Source: Acholeplasmatales bacterium (lineage in GTDB: Bacteria; Bacillota_I; Bacilli_A; Acholeplasmatales; Anaeroplasmataceae). Taken from it: 8,676 nucleotides of DNA. Shown here piece after piece: positions 1 through 6,172 of this stretch (position 1 is the first letter of the stretch; every line of letters starts with the position of its first letter). A program made the translations under genes and the position numbers. A model generated the notes under the pieces. The model had not been told where the DNA came from, searched no databases, and saw only the letters and a list, made by a program, of their open reading frames with translations. Location of the stretch: contig JAFPIE010000087.1 of the NCBI GenBank assembly GCA_017388605.1, forward strand, positions 1 to 8,676, given 5' to 3'.

Positions 1-1864
1 TACAAATATTAACGATAAGGCTTATTTAGTTAAAAATGGTGATTTTGAATTCCTTATTGATAAGGGAACTGTTTATTTAATGAATTATCTAGGAGATAAG
101 AATACAAAGAAGGATTTAACTCTTCCATCTACCGTTACCTATGAAAATAACACTTATACGGAATATATTATTGATAAGAATTGCTTTAGAAGTGCAAGCT
201 ATATCAATACAGTAATTATTCCATCCAGTGTAACCAAGATTGAGGATAATGCCTTCTATAGCTCAGGTATAACCGGTATTCAATTCTTAGGAGATAGTAT
301 CGAATATGTTGGCGCAAATGCATTCCAATATTGTTCTTTATTAGATGGTGAATTAACCTTACCTGCAGGTACCTATGGAGCTAGTGCTTTCTATTACTGC
401 AATAGAATTACAAGCGTGAAATTCAAAGAGGGTGAAACAATCCTTGGAGCTAGTGTATTCTCTATGTGCTCCTTATTAACCAATATTGAGCTTGCTGAAG
501 GATTACTATCGATTGGTGATGAAGCATTTGCTTATTTGAATATTGAAGAAATAACCTTACCTAAATCCTTAAAGACAATAGGAAATAGTATATTCTATAG
601 CTATAACAGTACTACATTGCATACGATTATCCTACAAGAGAATTCCAATCTTGAAACTATTGGTACGCAAGCATTCTATAATGCAGTCTTAGTTGGTAAT
701 TTACCAAATACACTAAAGACGATTAATAAAAATGCATTCTATTACTATAAGGGTACAGTAATTACAATTCCTTCAAGTGTAGAGACTATTGGTAATTATG
801 CATTCCAAAATTCAAGCTTAGAAGAAGTTACGATTCATTCGGATATCTTAGGCTATGGTATGTTCTATAATTGTCAAAGCTTAGCAAATGTTACTATGGA
901 TGGAAATATAGAAAGCATTCCAGAAAAATGCTTTGGAAACTGTAGTAGCCTATCTTGCATCACAATTCCATCTACTGTTACATCTATTGGTGCATCTGCA
1001 TTCTATGAATCAGGTATTGAATCTATTACAATACCATCTACCGTTACATCTATGGGTGGCAGTATATTTAGTAATTGTGCATACTTAGCTTCTGTACAAG
1101 TTTTAGCAAATGTAGAAGCCTTACCAGCTTATATGTTCTATTATTGTCAAGCCCTTACAACCGTATCCTTACCAAATACATTAACATCTATTGGTGATCA
1201 TGCATTCTATTCCTGTACTTCATTAGAGGCAATAACCATTCCAAGTACAGTAAATACCTTTGGAGATTATGCATTTTCAGGCTGTCTTAAGCTAAACAAT
1301 GTAGTATTACCTACAGGTACAGTTAAAATTGCTGATTATATGTTTAGAGATTGTACATCCCTTAATAACATTACATTACCAAATACAGTAACAGAAATCG
1401 GTCAATATGCCTTCCAAAACTGTGGCTTCACAGCACTTGAGATTTGGGATAGCATTACAAAGATAGGTCAACATGCCTTCCGTGATTGTAAATTAATTTT
1501 ATCCATAAAGGTACCATCTACCGTCACAACAGTAAATACATATGCCTTCTATGGAAATACAAGCTTACAGCATGTAGAATTCTTAGCAAATACAACCACA
1601 GTTACCGATCGTTTATTCTATAATTGTACTCAATTAAAGACTATTGTATTAGGTGAAAGTATTACAAAAATTGGATACTATACATTTGATGGCACAAATC
1701 TTTCTAAGGTATATCACAAATCTACAACTGAGGTTACATTTAACATAAATTCCGGTAATACAAAATTTACAAATGCAACCAAATATTGGTATAGTGAAAC
1801 AGAACCTGCAACTGATGGTAATTATTGGCATTATGAAACAAATGGTGAAGTTTTAGAGTGGTAA
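1..1864 (+). CDS. BspA-like leucine-rich repeat (LRR_5) surface protein, 5' end outside window
   Basis: The frame is open from the left edge (first full codon at base 2) to TAA at 1862-1864, so the true start lies upstream; the ATG at base 80 is internal because in-frame codons before it read as the same kind of domain (ending FLIDKGTVYL). About 23 repeats of roughly 22-24 residues follow, each built like 'hxxIGxxAFxxCxxLxxhxIPxxV', the signature of the BspA/LRR_5 family. Conserved Cys or Asn-Cys after the Phe helps stack the solenoid. The last about 50 residues leave the repeat pattern and end in an aromatic tail (WHYETNG near the end), a common C-terminus for such proteins, so the 3' end looks complete. 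No LPxTG motif or C-terminal membrane segment is visible; export and anchoring signals would have to be in the missing N-terminal part. In this family the role is usually adhesion or ligand binding at the surface; the ligand here cannot be read. A terminator follows 2 bp after the stop. Confidence 0.9.
   Translation, partial: TNINDKAYLVKNGDFEFLIDKGTVYLMNYLGDKNTKKDLTLPSTVTYENNTYTEYIIDKNCFRSASYINTVIIPSSVTKIEDNAFYSSGITGIQFLGDSIEYVGANAFQYCSLLDGELTLPAGTYGASAFYYCNRITSVKFKEGETILGASVFSMCSLLTNIELAEGLLSIGDEAFAYLNIEEITLPKSLKTIGNSIFYSYNSTTLHTIILQENSNLETIGTQAFYNAVLVGNLPNTLKTINKNAFYYYKGTVITIPSSVETIGNYAFQNSSLEEVTIHSDILGYGMFYNCQSLANVTMDGNIESIPEKCFGNCSSLSCITIPSTVTSIGASAFYESGIESITIPSTVTSMGGSIFSNCAYLASVQVLANVEALPAYMFYYCQALTTVSLPNTLTSIGDHAFYSCTSLEAITIPSTVNTFGDYAFSGCLKLNNVVLPTGTVKIADYMFRDCTSLNNITLPNTVTEIGQYAFQNCGFTALEIWDSITKIGQHAFRDCKLILSIKVPSTVTTVNTYAFYGNTSLQHVEFLANTTTVTDRLFYNCTQLKTIVLGESITKIGYYTFDGTNLSKVYHKSTTEVTFNINSGNTKFTNATKYWYSETEPATDGNYWHYETNGEVLEW
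170..1700 (+). repeat. Tandem LRR_5 coding repeats (about 23 units)
   Basis: Counting the x-A/M/I-F core of each unit gives about 23 repeats. Most are diverged at DNA level, but some neighbours remain close: CCATCTACTGTTACATCTAT near 966 and CCATCTACCGTTACATCTAT near 1032 differ by one base, with further CCATCTACCGT copies near 126 and 1514. This suggests growth by local duplication with recent exchange between some units. Unit edges are approximate. Confidence 0.8.
1766..1795 (+). promoter_or_regulatory. Possible promoter inside the end of the LRR gene
   Basis: TTTACA (1766-1771) is followed after 18 bp by TATAGT (1790-1795), with TG one base before the -10 (extended -10). The 24-bp gap between the LRR terminator and the cyclase ATG holds no promoter, so the cyclase must be served from upstream; this is the best-looking candidate near the gene end. 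A transcript from here would have to pass the hairpin at 1866-1888. In an AT-rich gene such matches also arise by chance. Confidence 0.3.
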
Positions 1865-1865
1865 T

Positions 1866-1890
1866 AAAAGGGGTGAAACACCCCTTTTCC
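1866..1890 (+). terminator. Intrinsic terminator after LRR gene
   Basis: A perfect 10-bp stem AAAAGGGGTG / CACCCCTTTT (1866-1875 with 1879-1888) closes a three-base AAA loop and is followed by CC. The U-tract is only the four T of the stem, so read-through into the cyclase 24 bp downstream is possible. The arms are A- and T-flanked, so it could also act on the opposite strand. Confidence 0.85.
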
Positions 1891-1912
1891 TAAAACTTCT
1901 AATGGTGAATTT

Positions 1913-3712
1913 ATGAAAAAAATATTTCAATTTAGTTTAAAAAGATTAATTATATCCATAATACTATCTGGTATTTATCTATTCTTTGCCCTAATATCTC
2001 TTTCATGGAATCCATTAGTATCCTTAGATAATAAAATTATGGATGGTATTTACCAGCATGAAGGTACAGCCGCTCCAGAAATTTATATTATTGGTATAGA
2101 TGAGGATACAATTTCAACCTATGGTAATTACAATCCTTTAGTTTATCGCCAATATTTTGCCGATATTTTAAATGATTGGGCCGATAGAGGTGAATTTCCC
2201 ACTGTCGTTGGCTTCGATGTCATATTTAACGAATCCTATGGATGCCAAGATGTCGATTTAAAGCTTGCAGAGGCAATGTCGCGCCATAATGTCATTTTGG
2301 GTGTCAATGGTGCAAACAGAAAGGATGCACCCTATGGTCTATCTAAAACCATTTATGAATCATCCAAGCAAATTGGCTTTACAGATGCCCTAACGGATAA
2401 TGATGAGGCAATAAGAAGAGTCTATTTAAGAGGAGACAATTATGATTCCTTATCCTATAGTATTTATAAAAGCTATTGTGATAAAAAGGGAATTGAATCT
2501 ATAAATGTAGATATAAAAAAGGATTATTATTTTAAATATTATGCATCTCCTAAGCTAAATCATGTAAATGATATTTTAAATTTAACATCAAATTTTAATT
2601 ATACATCCTTTAAGGATGCCAAGGAGCATGCTCCTGAATTAAGAAGAAATTCTATAGTAATCTTTGGTTCCTATGCGGCAGCCTTAGATACAGGCTTATC
2701 GAATGATATATATAATTCACCTATTGGTGAAATGTTTGGTGTTGAAACCCAGTGTAATATAATTCAGGCACTTTTGGAGGGTGAATTATATGTTAAAGCG
2801 AATGATGGAGTATCTATATTATTAAATACGATCATCATCTTTGCGATTACCTTCCTAATTGCAACCCTAACCTTCTATTTAGGCTTTTTAGCCTTTGGCT
2901 TAGGTATAGGCCTTGAATTCATGCTGATGGCTATATTTTATACATCGAAGCAATATTATTTTATATCCCTACCAATTATCGCTTTAATTTTATTCTTTGT
3001 ATTCTTTATCATAATGCATTACTATAGCGAATATAAGCATAAAAAAGAGGTTATTGGCACATTTAAAAGATATATCTCCCCTGATGTTGCAGAGGCCTTA
3101 GTCGAGCATGATAAAAACGCTATGGCATTAGGTGGAGTAAAAAGAAATGTTGCCTTACTTTTTGTAGATATAAGAGGATTTACAAAAATGAGTGAGGAGC
3201 TAGAACCAGAAAAGGTTGTAGATATCCTAAATGGCTATTTAGAAATGTCCACAAACCAGGTATTCCGCTTTGGTGGAATGGTAGATAAATTCATTGGTGA
3301 CTGTGTAATGGCTATCTTCAATGCTCCAATCGATTTAGACGATTATGTATATAAGGCTGTATGTGCTGCCTATGGTATTGTTCAGGTTGGTAAAAAAATC
3401 TGTGATTCCGTATGGGAAAAATACAACAAGAAGCTCGAATTTGGCGTTGGAGTGCATTTTGGTGATGCTGTCATTGGAAATATCGGTTCTAAGACAAGAA
3501 TGGATTTTACGGCCATTGGAGATACTGTAAATACCGCATCAAGAATTGAAGCCTCAGCCGGTGGTAACCAGGTTTTAATTTCTAGCGATGTATACGAGGT
3601 ATTAAAGGATAGAATTACTGTAGCCGATGCTGGAGATAGACAATTCAAAAATAAAAAGGAGCCAATTAAATGCTATGAGGTATTAAGCATTGATGGCTAT
3701 ATCGATGAATAG
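1913..3712 (+). CDS. CHASE2-domain membrane class III adenylate/guanylate cyclase
   Basis: This 599-residue protein makes a cyclic nucleotide, most likely cAMP from ATP, under control of an extracytoplasmic sensor. One membrane helix lies at about 11-30. A CHASE2 domain covers about 35-297, with its typical motifs around IIGIDED (59-65) and VVGFDVIF (98-105). Three further helices lie at about 300-371. The linker ends in the usual FKRYISPDVAEAL plus LGG lead-in, and the catalytic domain covers about 410-590. All canonical residues are visible: metal-binding Asp419 (FVDIRGFT) and Asp463 (DKFIGD), adenine-contacting Lys459 and Thr533 (DFTAIGD), Asn540 and Arg544 (NTASR). Lys plus Thr in place of Asp is the class IIIb pattern, which favours ATP; this is known from the family, not tested here. 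The domain should act as a dimer. The start ATG has GGTGA four bases upstream, a modest ribosome site. Terminators on both sides isolate it. No cAMP receptor is in the window, and the stimulus sensed by CHASE2 is unknown. Confidence 0.95.
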   Translation: MKKIFQFSLKRLIISIILSGIYLFFALISLSWNPLVSLDNKIMDGIYQHEGTAAPEIYIIGIDEDTISTYGNYNPLVYRQYFADILNDWADRGEFPTVVGFDVIFNESYGCQDVDLKLAEAMSRHNVILGVNGANRKDAPYGLSKTIYESSKQIGFTDALTDNDEAIRRVYLRGDNYDSLSYSIYKSYCDKKGIESINVDIKKDYYFKYYASPKLNHVNDILNLTSNFNYTSFKDAKEHAPELRRNSIVIFGSYAAALDTGLSNDIYNSPIGEMFGVETQCNIIQALLEGELYVKANDGVSILLNTIIIFAITFLIATLTFYLGFLAFGLGIGLEFMLMAIFYTSKQYYFISLPIIALILFFVFFIIMHYYSEYKHKKEVIGTFKRYISPDVAEALVEHDKNAMALGGVKRNVALLFVDIRGFTKMSEELEPEKVVDILNGYLEMSTNQVFRFGGMVDKFIGDCVMAIFNAPIDLDDYVYKAVCAAYGIVQVGKKICDSVWEKYNKKLEFGVGVHFGDAVIGNIGSKTRMDFTAIGDTVNTASRIEASAGGNQVLISSDVYEVLKDRITVADAGDRQFKNKKEPIKCYEVLSIDGYIDE

Positions 3713-3714
3713 AT

Positions 3715-3740
3715 AAGGAGTCTTTGACTCCTTTTCCTTT
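3715..3740 (+). terminator. Intrinsic terminator after cyclase gene
   Basis: A perfect 8-bp stem AAGGAGTC / GACTCCTT (3715-3722 with 3726-3733) with a TTT loop is followed by TTCCTTTT. It starts three bases after the cyclase stop. Confidence 0.85.
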
Positions 3741-3744
3741 TATC

Positions 3745-3773
3745 TTGAATTTAGCATTAAATTTCATTATAAT
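3745..3773 (+). promoter_or_regulatory. Sigma-A-type promoter for the S24/S26-like gene
   Basis: TTGAAT (3745-3750) is followed after exactly 17 bp by a perfect TATAAT (3768-3773); a second TATAAT overlaps at 3773-3778. Transcription would begin near 3780, leaving a leader of about 30 nt before the ATG at 3809. It lies directly after the cyclase terminator, so the downstream gene has its own transcript. Confidence 0.75.
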
Positions 3774-3796
3774 ATAATATATATGAGTATCTATGT

Positions 3797-3802
3797 GAGG
3801 TG
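3797..3802 (+). promoter_or_regulatory. Ribosome binding site that fixes the start at ATG 3809
   Basis: GAGGTG ends six bases before the ATG at 3809. The alternative GTG start at 3800 lies inside this Shine-Dalgarno sequence and has no site of its own, so the ATG is preferred. Confidence 0.85.
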
Positions 3803-3808
3803 TTCAGA

Positions 3809-4822
3809 ATGAAAAAATTTCAACAAGCATCTGAAACTGAAGATTTATTAGACGAACTCTTAGAAGGCATTGACTTAAACCAACAGGCTGAGGAGGAAGA
3901 GGAAAAGGACATAGCCCAAATGGAAGAGGCTCCTATTTCTAATTCCGATGAGGAAAAGGGTAAATATAGTGGTGAAGCACTAGAAACTATCCTTGAAAGA
4001 GTTGAGGCTGGCTTAATAGGCTCCTTACCTATTGGTATGGATCCTACAAATCGTCCTATTTTAAAAAGAGGAGATATCGCTCAATTAAGAAAGCCAAATA
4101 GACTTTTAAGGAAGGATTTTGTTTTCTATAAAATTGGTGAGGATTATTTCTTAAGAAGAATTATTAAATTTAAAGGTGATGATATTTATGTTGCAGGAGA
4201 TAGAGAGCGTGAATATCATGTCATTCATAAAGAGAATATTGTTGCAAAGGTTGTAGGAAGAGAAAGAGGTAAAAAATATATTTCCTTTGGTTTCTTCCCT
4301 AAGGGTAGATTTTATACCTGGAGAAAGGTTAATTTAGCTTATTTAAGATTAGGTAATAGAGTCAAGACCTATGAATCCGATCAAAATGCTGAATCTCTAG
4401 AGGCAGCAATGCAAAAGCTTGAATCTCAAAACCAGCAGCAACAAACCATTCAGGAAAATACACCTGTAATTTCAGCAGATATCGACCTTGATTCCGATTT
4501 AGCTGCATTCATCGATCCAGATGAGCTTGTTCTTGAATTAAGAGAAGAACAAAAGAAGGCCGAAGAGGAAGAGGTTATCTATGTCGATGAATATGGTAAC
4601 GAAATTAAGGATTATGATCCAAATGCAGAAGCCAATAAGGGTCAATTTGTCCAAGGTGGAGTAGAAGATGAGGATGAGGATTTAGATTCTCCAACCTTTA
4701 ATCCAATTAATGCGGATATGAAGGAAGAGGCAAGCGATGAATTCGGTGATGGCACATTAACTGGTGATGAGGATGCACCACAAGATGATGTCATGGAAGA
4801 TTTAAATAAAGATGAAGAATAA
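3809..4822 (+). CDS. S24/S26 peptidase-like protein, apparently catalytically dead, with acidic flanks
   Basis: The product has 337 residues, with no signal peptide or membrane helix. Residues 1-50 are very acidic (five Glu in a row near 28-32). Residues about 55-165 resemble the S24/S26 (LexA/signal peptidase) fold as found in small 'S24/S26 family peptidase' proteins of Bacillota: a GMDP turn at 76-79 where family members have Ser-Met-x-Pro, RGDI at 87-90, then LRKDFVFYKIG, YFLRRII at 113-119, YVAGD ending at 131, and IVAKVVG. In that alignment the nucleophilic Ser becomes Gly76 and the general-base Lys or His becomes Arg116, so proteolysis looks lost; Ser72 is a less likely substitute nucleophile. 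A basic stretch (150-185) follows, then a Q-rich linker near 207-213 and a long, probably disordered acidic tail (220-337). The function is unknown; a cytoplasmic binding or scaffold role is a guess. It has its own promoter and terminator. The fold assignment rests on motif order alone. Confidence 0.6.
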   Translation: MKKFQQASETEDLLDELLEGIDLNQQAEEEEEKDIAQMEEAPISNSDEEKGKYSGEALETILERVEAGLIGSLPIGMDPTNRPILKRGDIAQLRKPNRLLRKDFVFYKIGEDYFLRRIIKFKGDDIYVAGDREREYHVIHKENIVAKVVGRERGKKYISFGFFPKGRFYTWRKVNLAYLRLGNRVKTYESDQNAESLEAAMQKLESQNQQQQTIQENTPVISADIDLDSDLAAFIDPDELVLELREEQKKAEEEEVIYVDEYGNEIKDYDPNAEANKGQFVQGGVEDEDEDLDSPTFNPINADMKEEASDEFGDGTLTGDEDAPQDDVMEDLNKDEE

Positions 4823-4824
4823 TT

Positions 4825-4871
4825 AAAATGGTTGTAAATATAGATTCATTCTATATCAGCAACCATTTTTT
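4825..4871 (+). terminator. Intrinsic terminator after S24/S26-like gene
   Basis: Outer stem AAAATGGTTG / CAACCATTTT (4825-4834 with 4860-4869) and inner stem ATATAG / CTATAT (4838-4843 with 4851-4856) are separated by a three-by-three internal loop. The run of T extends to 4871. It begins two bases after the stop codon. Confidence 0.85.
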
Positions 4872-4903
4872 CATTAAAAATTTCAAAAAAAAGCATATAG
4901 CAA

Positions 4904-4933
4904 GTAACAAAATAAATTTTTTTATTATATAAT
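4904..4933 (+). promoter_or_regulatory. Weak candidate promoter for the lipoprotein gene
   Basis: GTAACA (4904-4909) precedes a perfect TATAAT (4928-4933) by 18 bp. A second TATAAT at 4976-4981 is nearer the gene but lacks a recognisable -35. The stretch between the terminator and ATG 5061 is extremely AT-rich, so either may be chance. The preceding terminator implies that a promoter exists somewhere here. Confidence 0.3.
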
Positions 4934-5060
4934 TAAAAAAAGAGATTTAAACGATTATAGTAAAAAGATTAAAAGTATAATTATGTAGATACTCCTATGT
5001 ACGTATGAACCTTATTTTTATAAAATTAAACCTATCAGTTTAAGAATCGAGGTATTCAAT

Positions 5061-5675
5061 ATGAAAAAAAGATTAAGCATATTATTAGGCTTTGGACTAT
5101 TTATCCTTGCATCCTGTGGTAATGAGGTAAAAACAAATACAACAAAGTCAAAAGAATCTACCACTGAAACAACATCAATACAATCAACAACAGAATCTAT
5201 ACAAACAACAACAGAAATCGATGAATTTATCACATTTGATGAAATAAGAGAAAAATATTTTCAGAATAATAAACTAGAATTCATTGAATATTGGGACCTA
5301 GGAGGATATTCAAGCTCATGTGATGTCTTCGAAGAGTCTTCAAATGATGAAGTAATCCATTTATTTAAAGATTATAAAATGAAAAAAACGACTTTGGCAG
5401 ACATTTTAAAAATGTATTATTTCTATGTTAACCCAATGTTTGAAAATTATAAATTTACGGATGATGGTAAAATATGGGAACCACTAGAGCTTGGTATGGC
5501 TTGCGAGAAAGAAGAATGCATTGCATTCTTTTGTATACGAATCCGAAACGGCGAATCTTATGATACTTTATGCTACAGCATAAATATAGAAAGTGAAGTA
5601 TATGATAATACACATGAATACCTTAGAAACCTACCTAAAGAGCCGAAAGAAAAATATTACGAACACTATCAATAA
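5061..5675 (+). CDS. Predicted lipoprotein with Thr/Ser-rich linker, unknown function
   Basis: This 204-residue protein begins with a type II signal peptide: MKKR, a hydrophobic stretch and the lipobox LASC, with lipidated Cys at 19. It should be anchored by lipid to the outer face of the cytoplasmic membrane. Residues about 24-52 form a low-complexity Thr/Ser/Glu linker with TTE and STTE units, as seen in surface spacers. The remaining about 150 residues look globular, with aromatic-rich stretches (KMYYFYVNP) and five cysteines at 87, 148, 153, 158 and 171, which could pair outside the cell. I recognise no family and see no catalytic motif. The start is supported by GAGGT seven bases upstream of the ATG. 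It stands alone between two long non-coding stretches, with its own terminator overlapping the stop codon, which fits an accessory or recently gained gene but does not prove it. Confidence 0.85.
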   Translation: MKKRLSILLGFGLFILASCGNEVKTNTTKSKESTTETTSIQSTTESIQTTTEIDEFITFDEIREKYFQNNKLEFIEYWDLGGYSSSCDVFEESSNDEVIHLFKDYKMKKTTLADILKMYYFYVNPMFENYKFTDDGKIWEPLELGMACEKEECIAFFCIRIRNGESYDTLCYSINIESEVYDNTHEYLRNLPKEPKEKYYEHYQ

Positions 5676-5707
5676 AATGGTGATTCATTTCACCATTTTT
5701 TCTTTTT
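5674..5707 (+). terminator. Intrinsic terminator overlapping the lipoprotein stop codon
   Basis: Stem AAAATGGTGA / TCACCATTTT (5674-5683 with 5690-5699) closes a six-base loop and is followed by T-rich sequence to 5707. The first two paired A are the last two bases of the TAA stop at 5673-5675. Confidence 0.88.
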
Positions 5708-5789
5708 ATTCAAAAGACATTATACATCCCTATTCAATTACACCGTTATACTTATTTCAGTATTTTCCAAAAAAACATTTCGGAAAGTA

Positions 5790-6006
5790 ATCTAGTTTTA
5801 TTTACTAAATAAAATAATAACAAAAGATAAATTATATAATTACTTATAATCCTATATCTAGTTTTAATTAAAAATACAATTTTGAAATATTTTTATCAAA
5901 TAAGAATTCCCTTTTTTTAAAAACTATGCTATAATCGTAATCCACCATAGCGTTTTCATAGGGAAAAGCCTAGCATAAAAATTAATTTCAAAGGCTATCT
6001 AGTTTT
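5790..6006 (+). repeat. Three direct copies of ATCTAGTTTT
   Basis: Exact copies lie at 5790-5799, 5856-5865 and 5997-6006, spaced 66 and 141 bp apart, each followed by A/T-only sequence. CTAG is generally scarce in bacterial DNA, so three identical copies in 217 bp is more than AT-richness readily explains. They could be protein-binding sites or remnants of a duplicated non-coding element. Confidence 0.5.
5927..5935 (+). promoter_or_regulatory. Extended -10 promoter element
   Basis: TGCTATAAT is a perfect extended -10 (TG-N-TATAAT). At 17 bp upstream only TTCCCT (5907-5912) is available as a -35, which is poor, but extended -10 promoters can do without one. It would start RNA near 5942, about 230 nt before the kinase ATG. 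Confidence 0.4.
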
Positions 6007-6007
6007 T
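5942..6007 (+). ncRNA. Possible short leader or small RNA with alternative hairpins
   Basis: Downstream of the extended -10, two pairings compete: ATAGC (5946-5950) with GCTAT (5994-5998), and AGCC (5967-5970) with GGCT (5993-5996). A third option pairs AAAA-CTAG, with a two-base GC bulge, with CTAGTTTT ending at 6006, a weak terminator-like end before a run of five T. No known riboswitch or RNA family was recognised. The stems are short and the call is speculative. Confidence 0.18.
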
Positions 6008-6106
6008 AAAATTACTTGATTTGTTTTTAAATTTAAAACCATTTTGTTTTAATTATTAGATATGCTTTAAAATTATTTCAAGCGTTATGAAATTAAGAGT
6101 ATTTAA

Positions 6107-6135
6107 ATGACACTTATATATCTTTGATATATAAA
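6107..6135 (+). promoter_or_regulatory. Sigma-A-type promoter of the nucleoside kinase gene
   Basis: ATGACA (6107-6112, five of six consensus bases) is followed after 17 bp by TATAAA (6130-6135, five of six). Transcription would start near 6142, giving a leader of about 30 nt. The spacer and -10 are covered by a perfect inverted repeat. Confidence 0.65.
6114..6134. promoter_or_regulatory. Operator-like perfect 9-3-9 inverted repeat over the kinase promoter
   Basis: TTATATATC (6114-6122) and GATATATAA (6126-6134) are perfect inverted repeats around a TTT centre. The element starts two bases after the -35 and ends one base before the end of the -10, the classical place for a repressor site. 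As the transcript would start downstream, it would act as DNA, not as an RNA hairpin. No regulator gene is in the window. Confidence 0.5.
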
Positions 6136-6172
6136 AACGGCCTTAAATCACAAAAGAAATGAGGACAAGAAT

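Larger units (their letters stand above)
5708..6106. other. Long AT-rich non-coding stretch between lipoprotein and kinase genes
   Basis: No convincing gene is present on either strand: ATG codons here run into stops within a few codons or lack ribosome sites. An open frame at 5593-5790 mostly overlaps the lipoprotein end and its terminator and is not credible. What can be seen is three copies of a 10-mer, an isolated extended -10 element near 5930, and a short region of possible RNA pairing at 5942-6007. No tRNA, insertion sequence or CRISPR repeat was recognised. Confidence 0.7.

Noticed and set aside
1649..1831. - strand open frame within the LRR gene
   Set aside because: Shadow of the repeat region in the opposite strand; cysteine- and isoleucine-rich with no ribosome site.
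3345..3648. Open frames on both strands within the cyclase catalytic domain
   Set aside because: They lie inside the intact, motif-rich cyclase frame and have no family features.
3800..3808. GTG start adding three residues to the S24/S26-like protein
   Set aside because: The GTG is part of the Shine-Dalgarno sequence GAGGTG, which is well spaced for the ATG at 3809.
5018..5233. - strand open frame of 71 codons
   Set aside because: It is the complement of the Thr-rich lipoprotein linker, giving a Val/Asp-rich repetitive translation, and the + strand gene has a lipobox and a good ribosome site.
5764..5786. TTTCC / GGAAA hairpin
   Set aside because: Five base pairs with a 13-base loop in AT-rich sequence; no U-tract and no link to a gene end.
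5593..5790. 65-codon + strand open frame starting inside the lipoprotein gene
   Set aside because: Its first part overlaps the lipoprotein in another frame and it runs through the terminator hairpin and poly-T region; the translation is low-complexity, and no ribosome site is present.
5881..5900. TTTGA-N10-TCAAA inverted repeat upstream of the extended -10
   Set aside because: Short arms with a long spacer; expected by chance in this composition.
5930..6010. Purine riboswitch or CRISPR tracrRNA-like element
   Set aside because: The TATAATC and CATAGC fragments recall such RNAs, but the conserved purine-aptamer core is missing, and there is no cas gene or repeat-spacer array in the window.
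6087..6110. Seven-codon leader peptide upstream of the kinase
   Set aside because: No ribosome site, and it lies upstream of the best kinase promoter, so it is probably not on that transcript.
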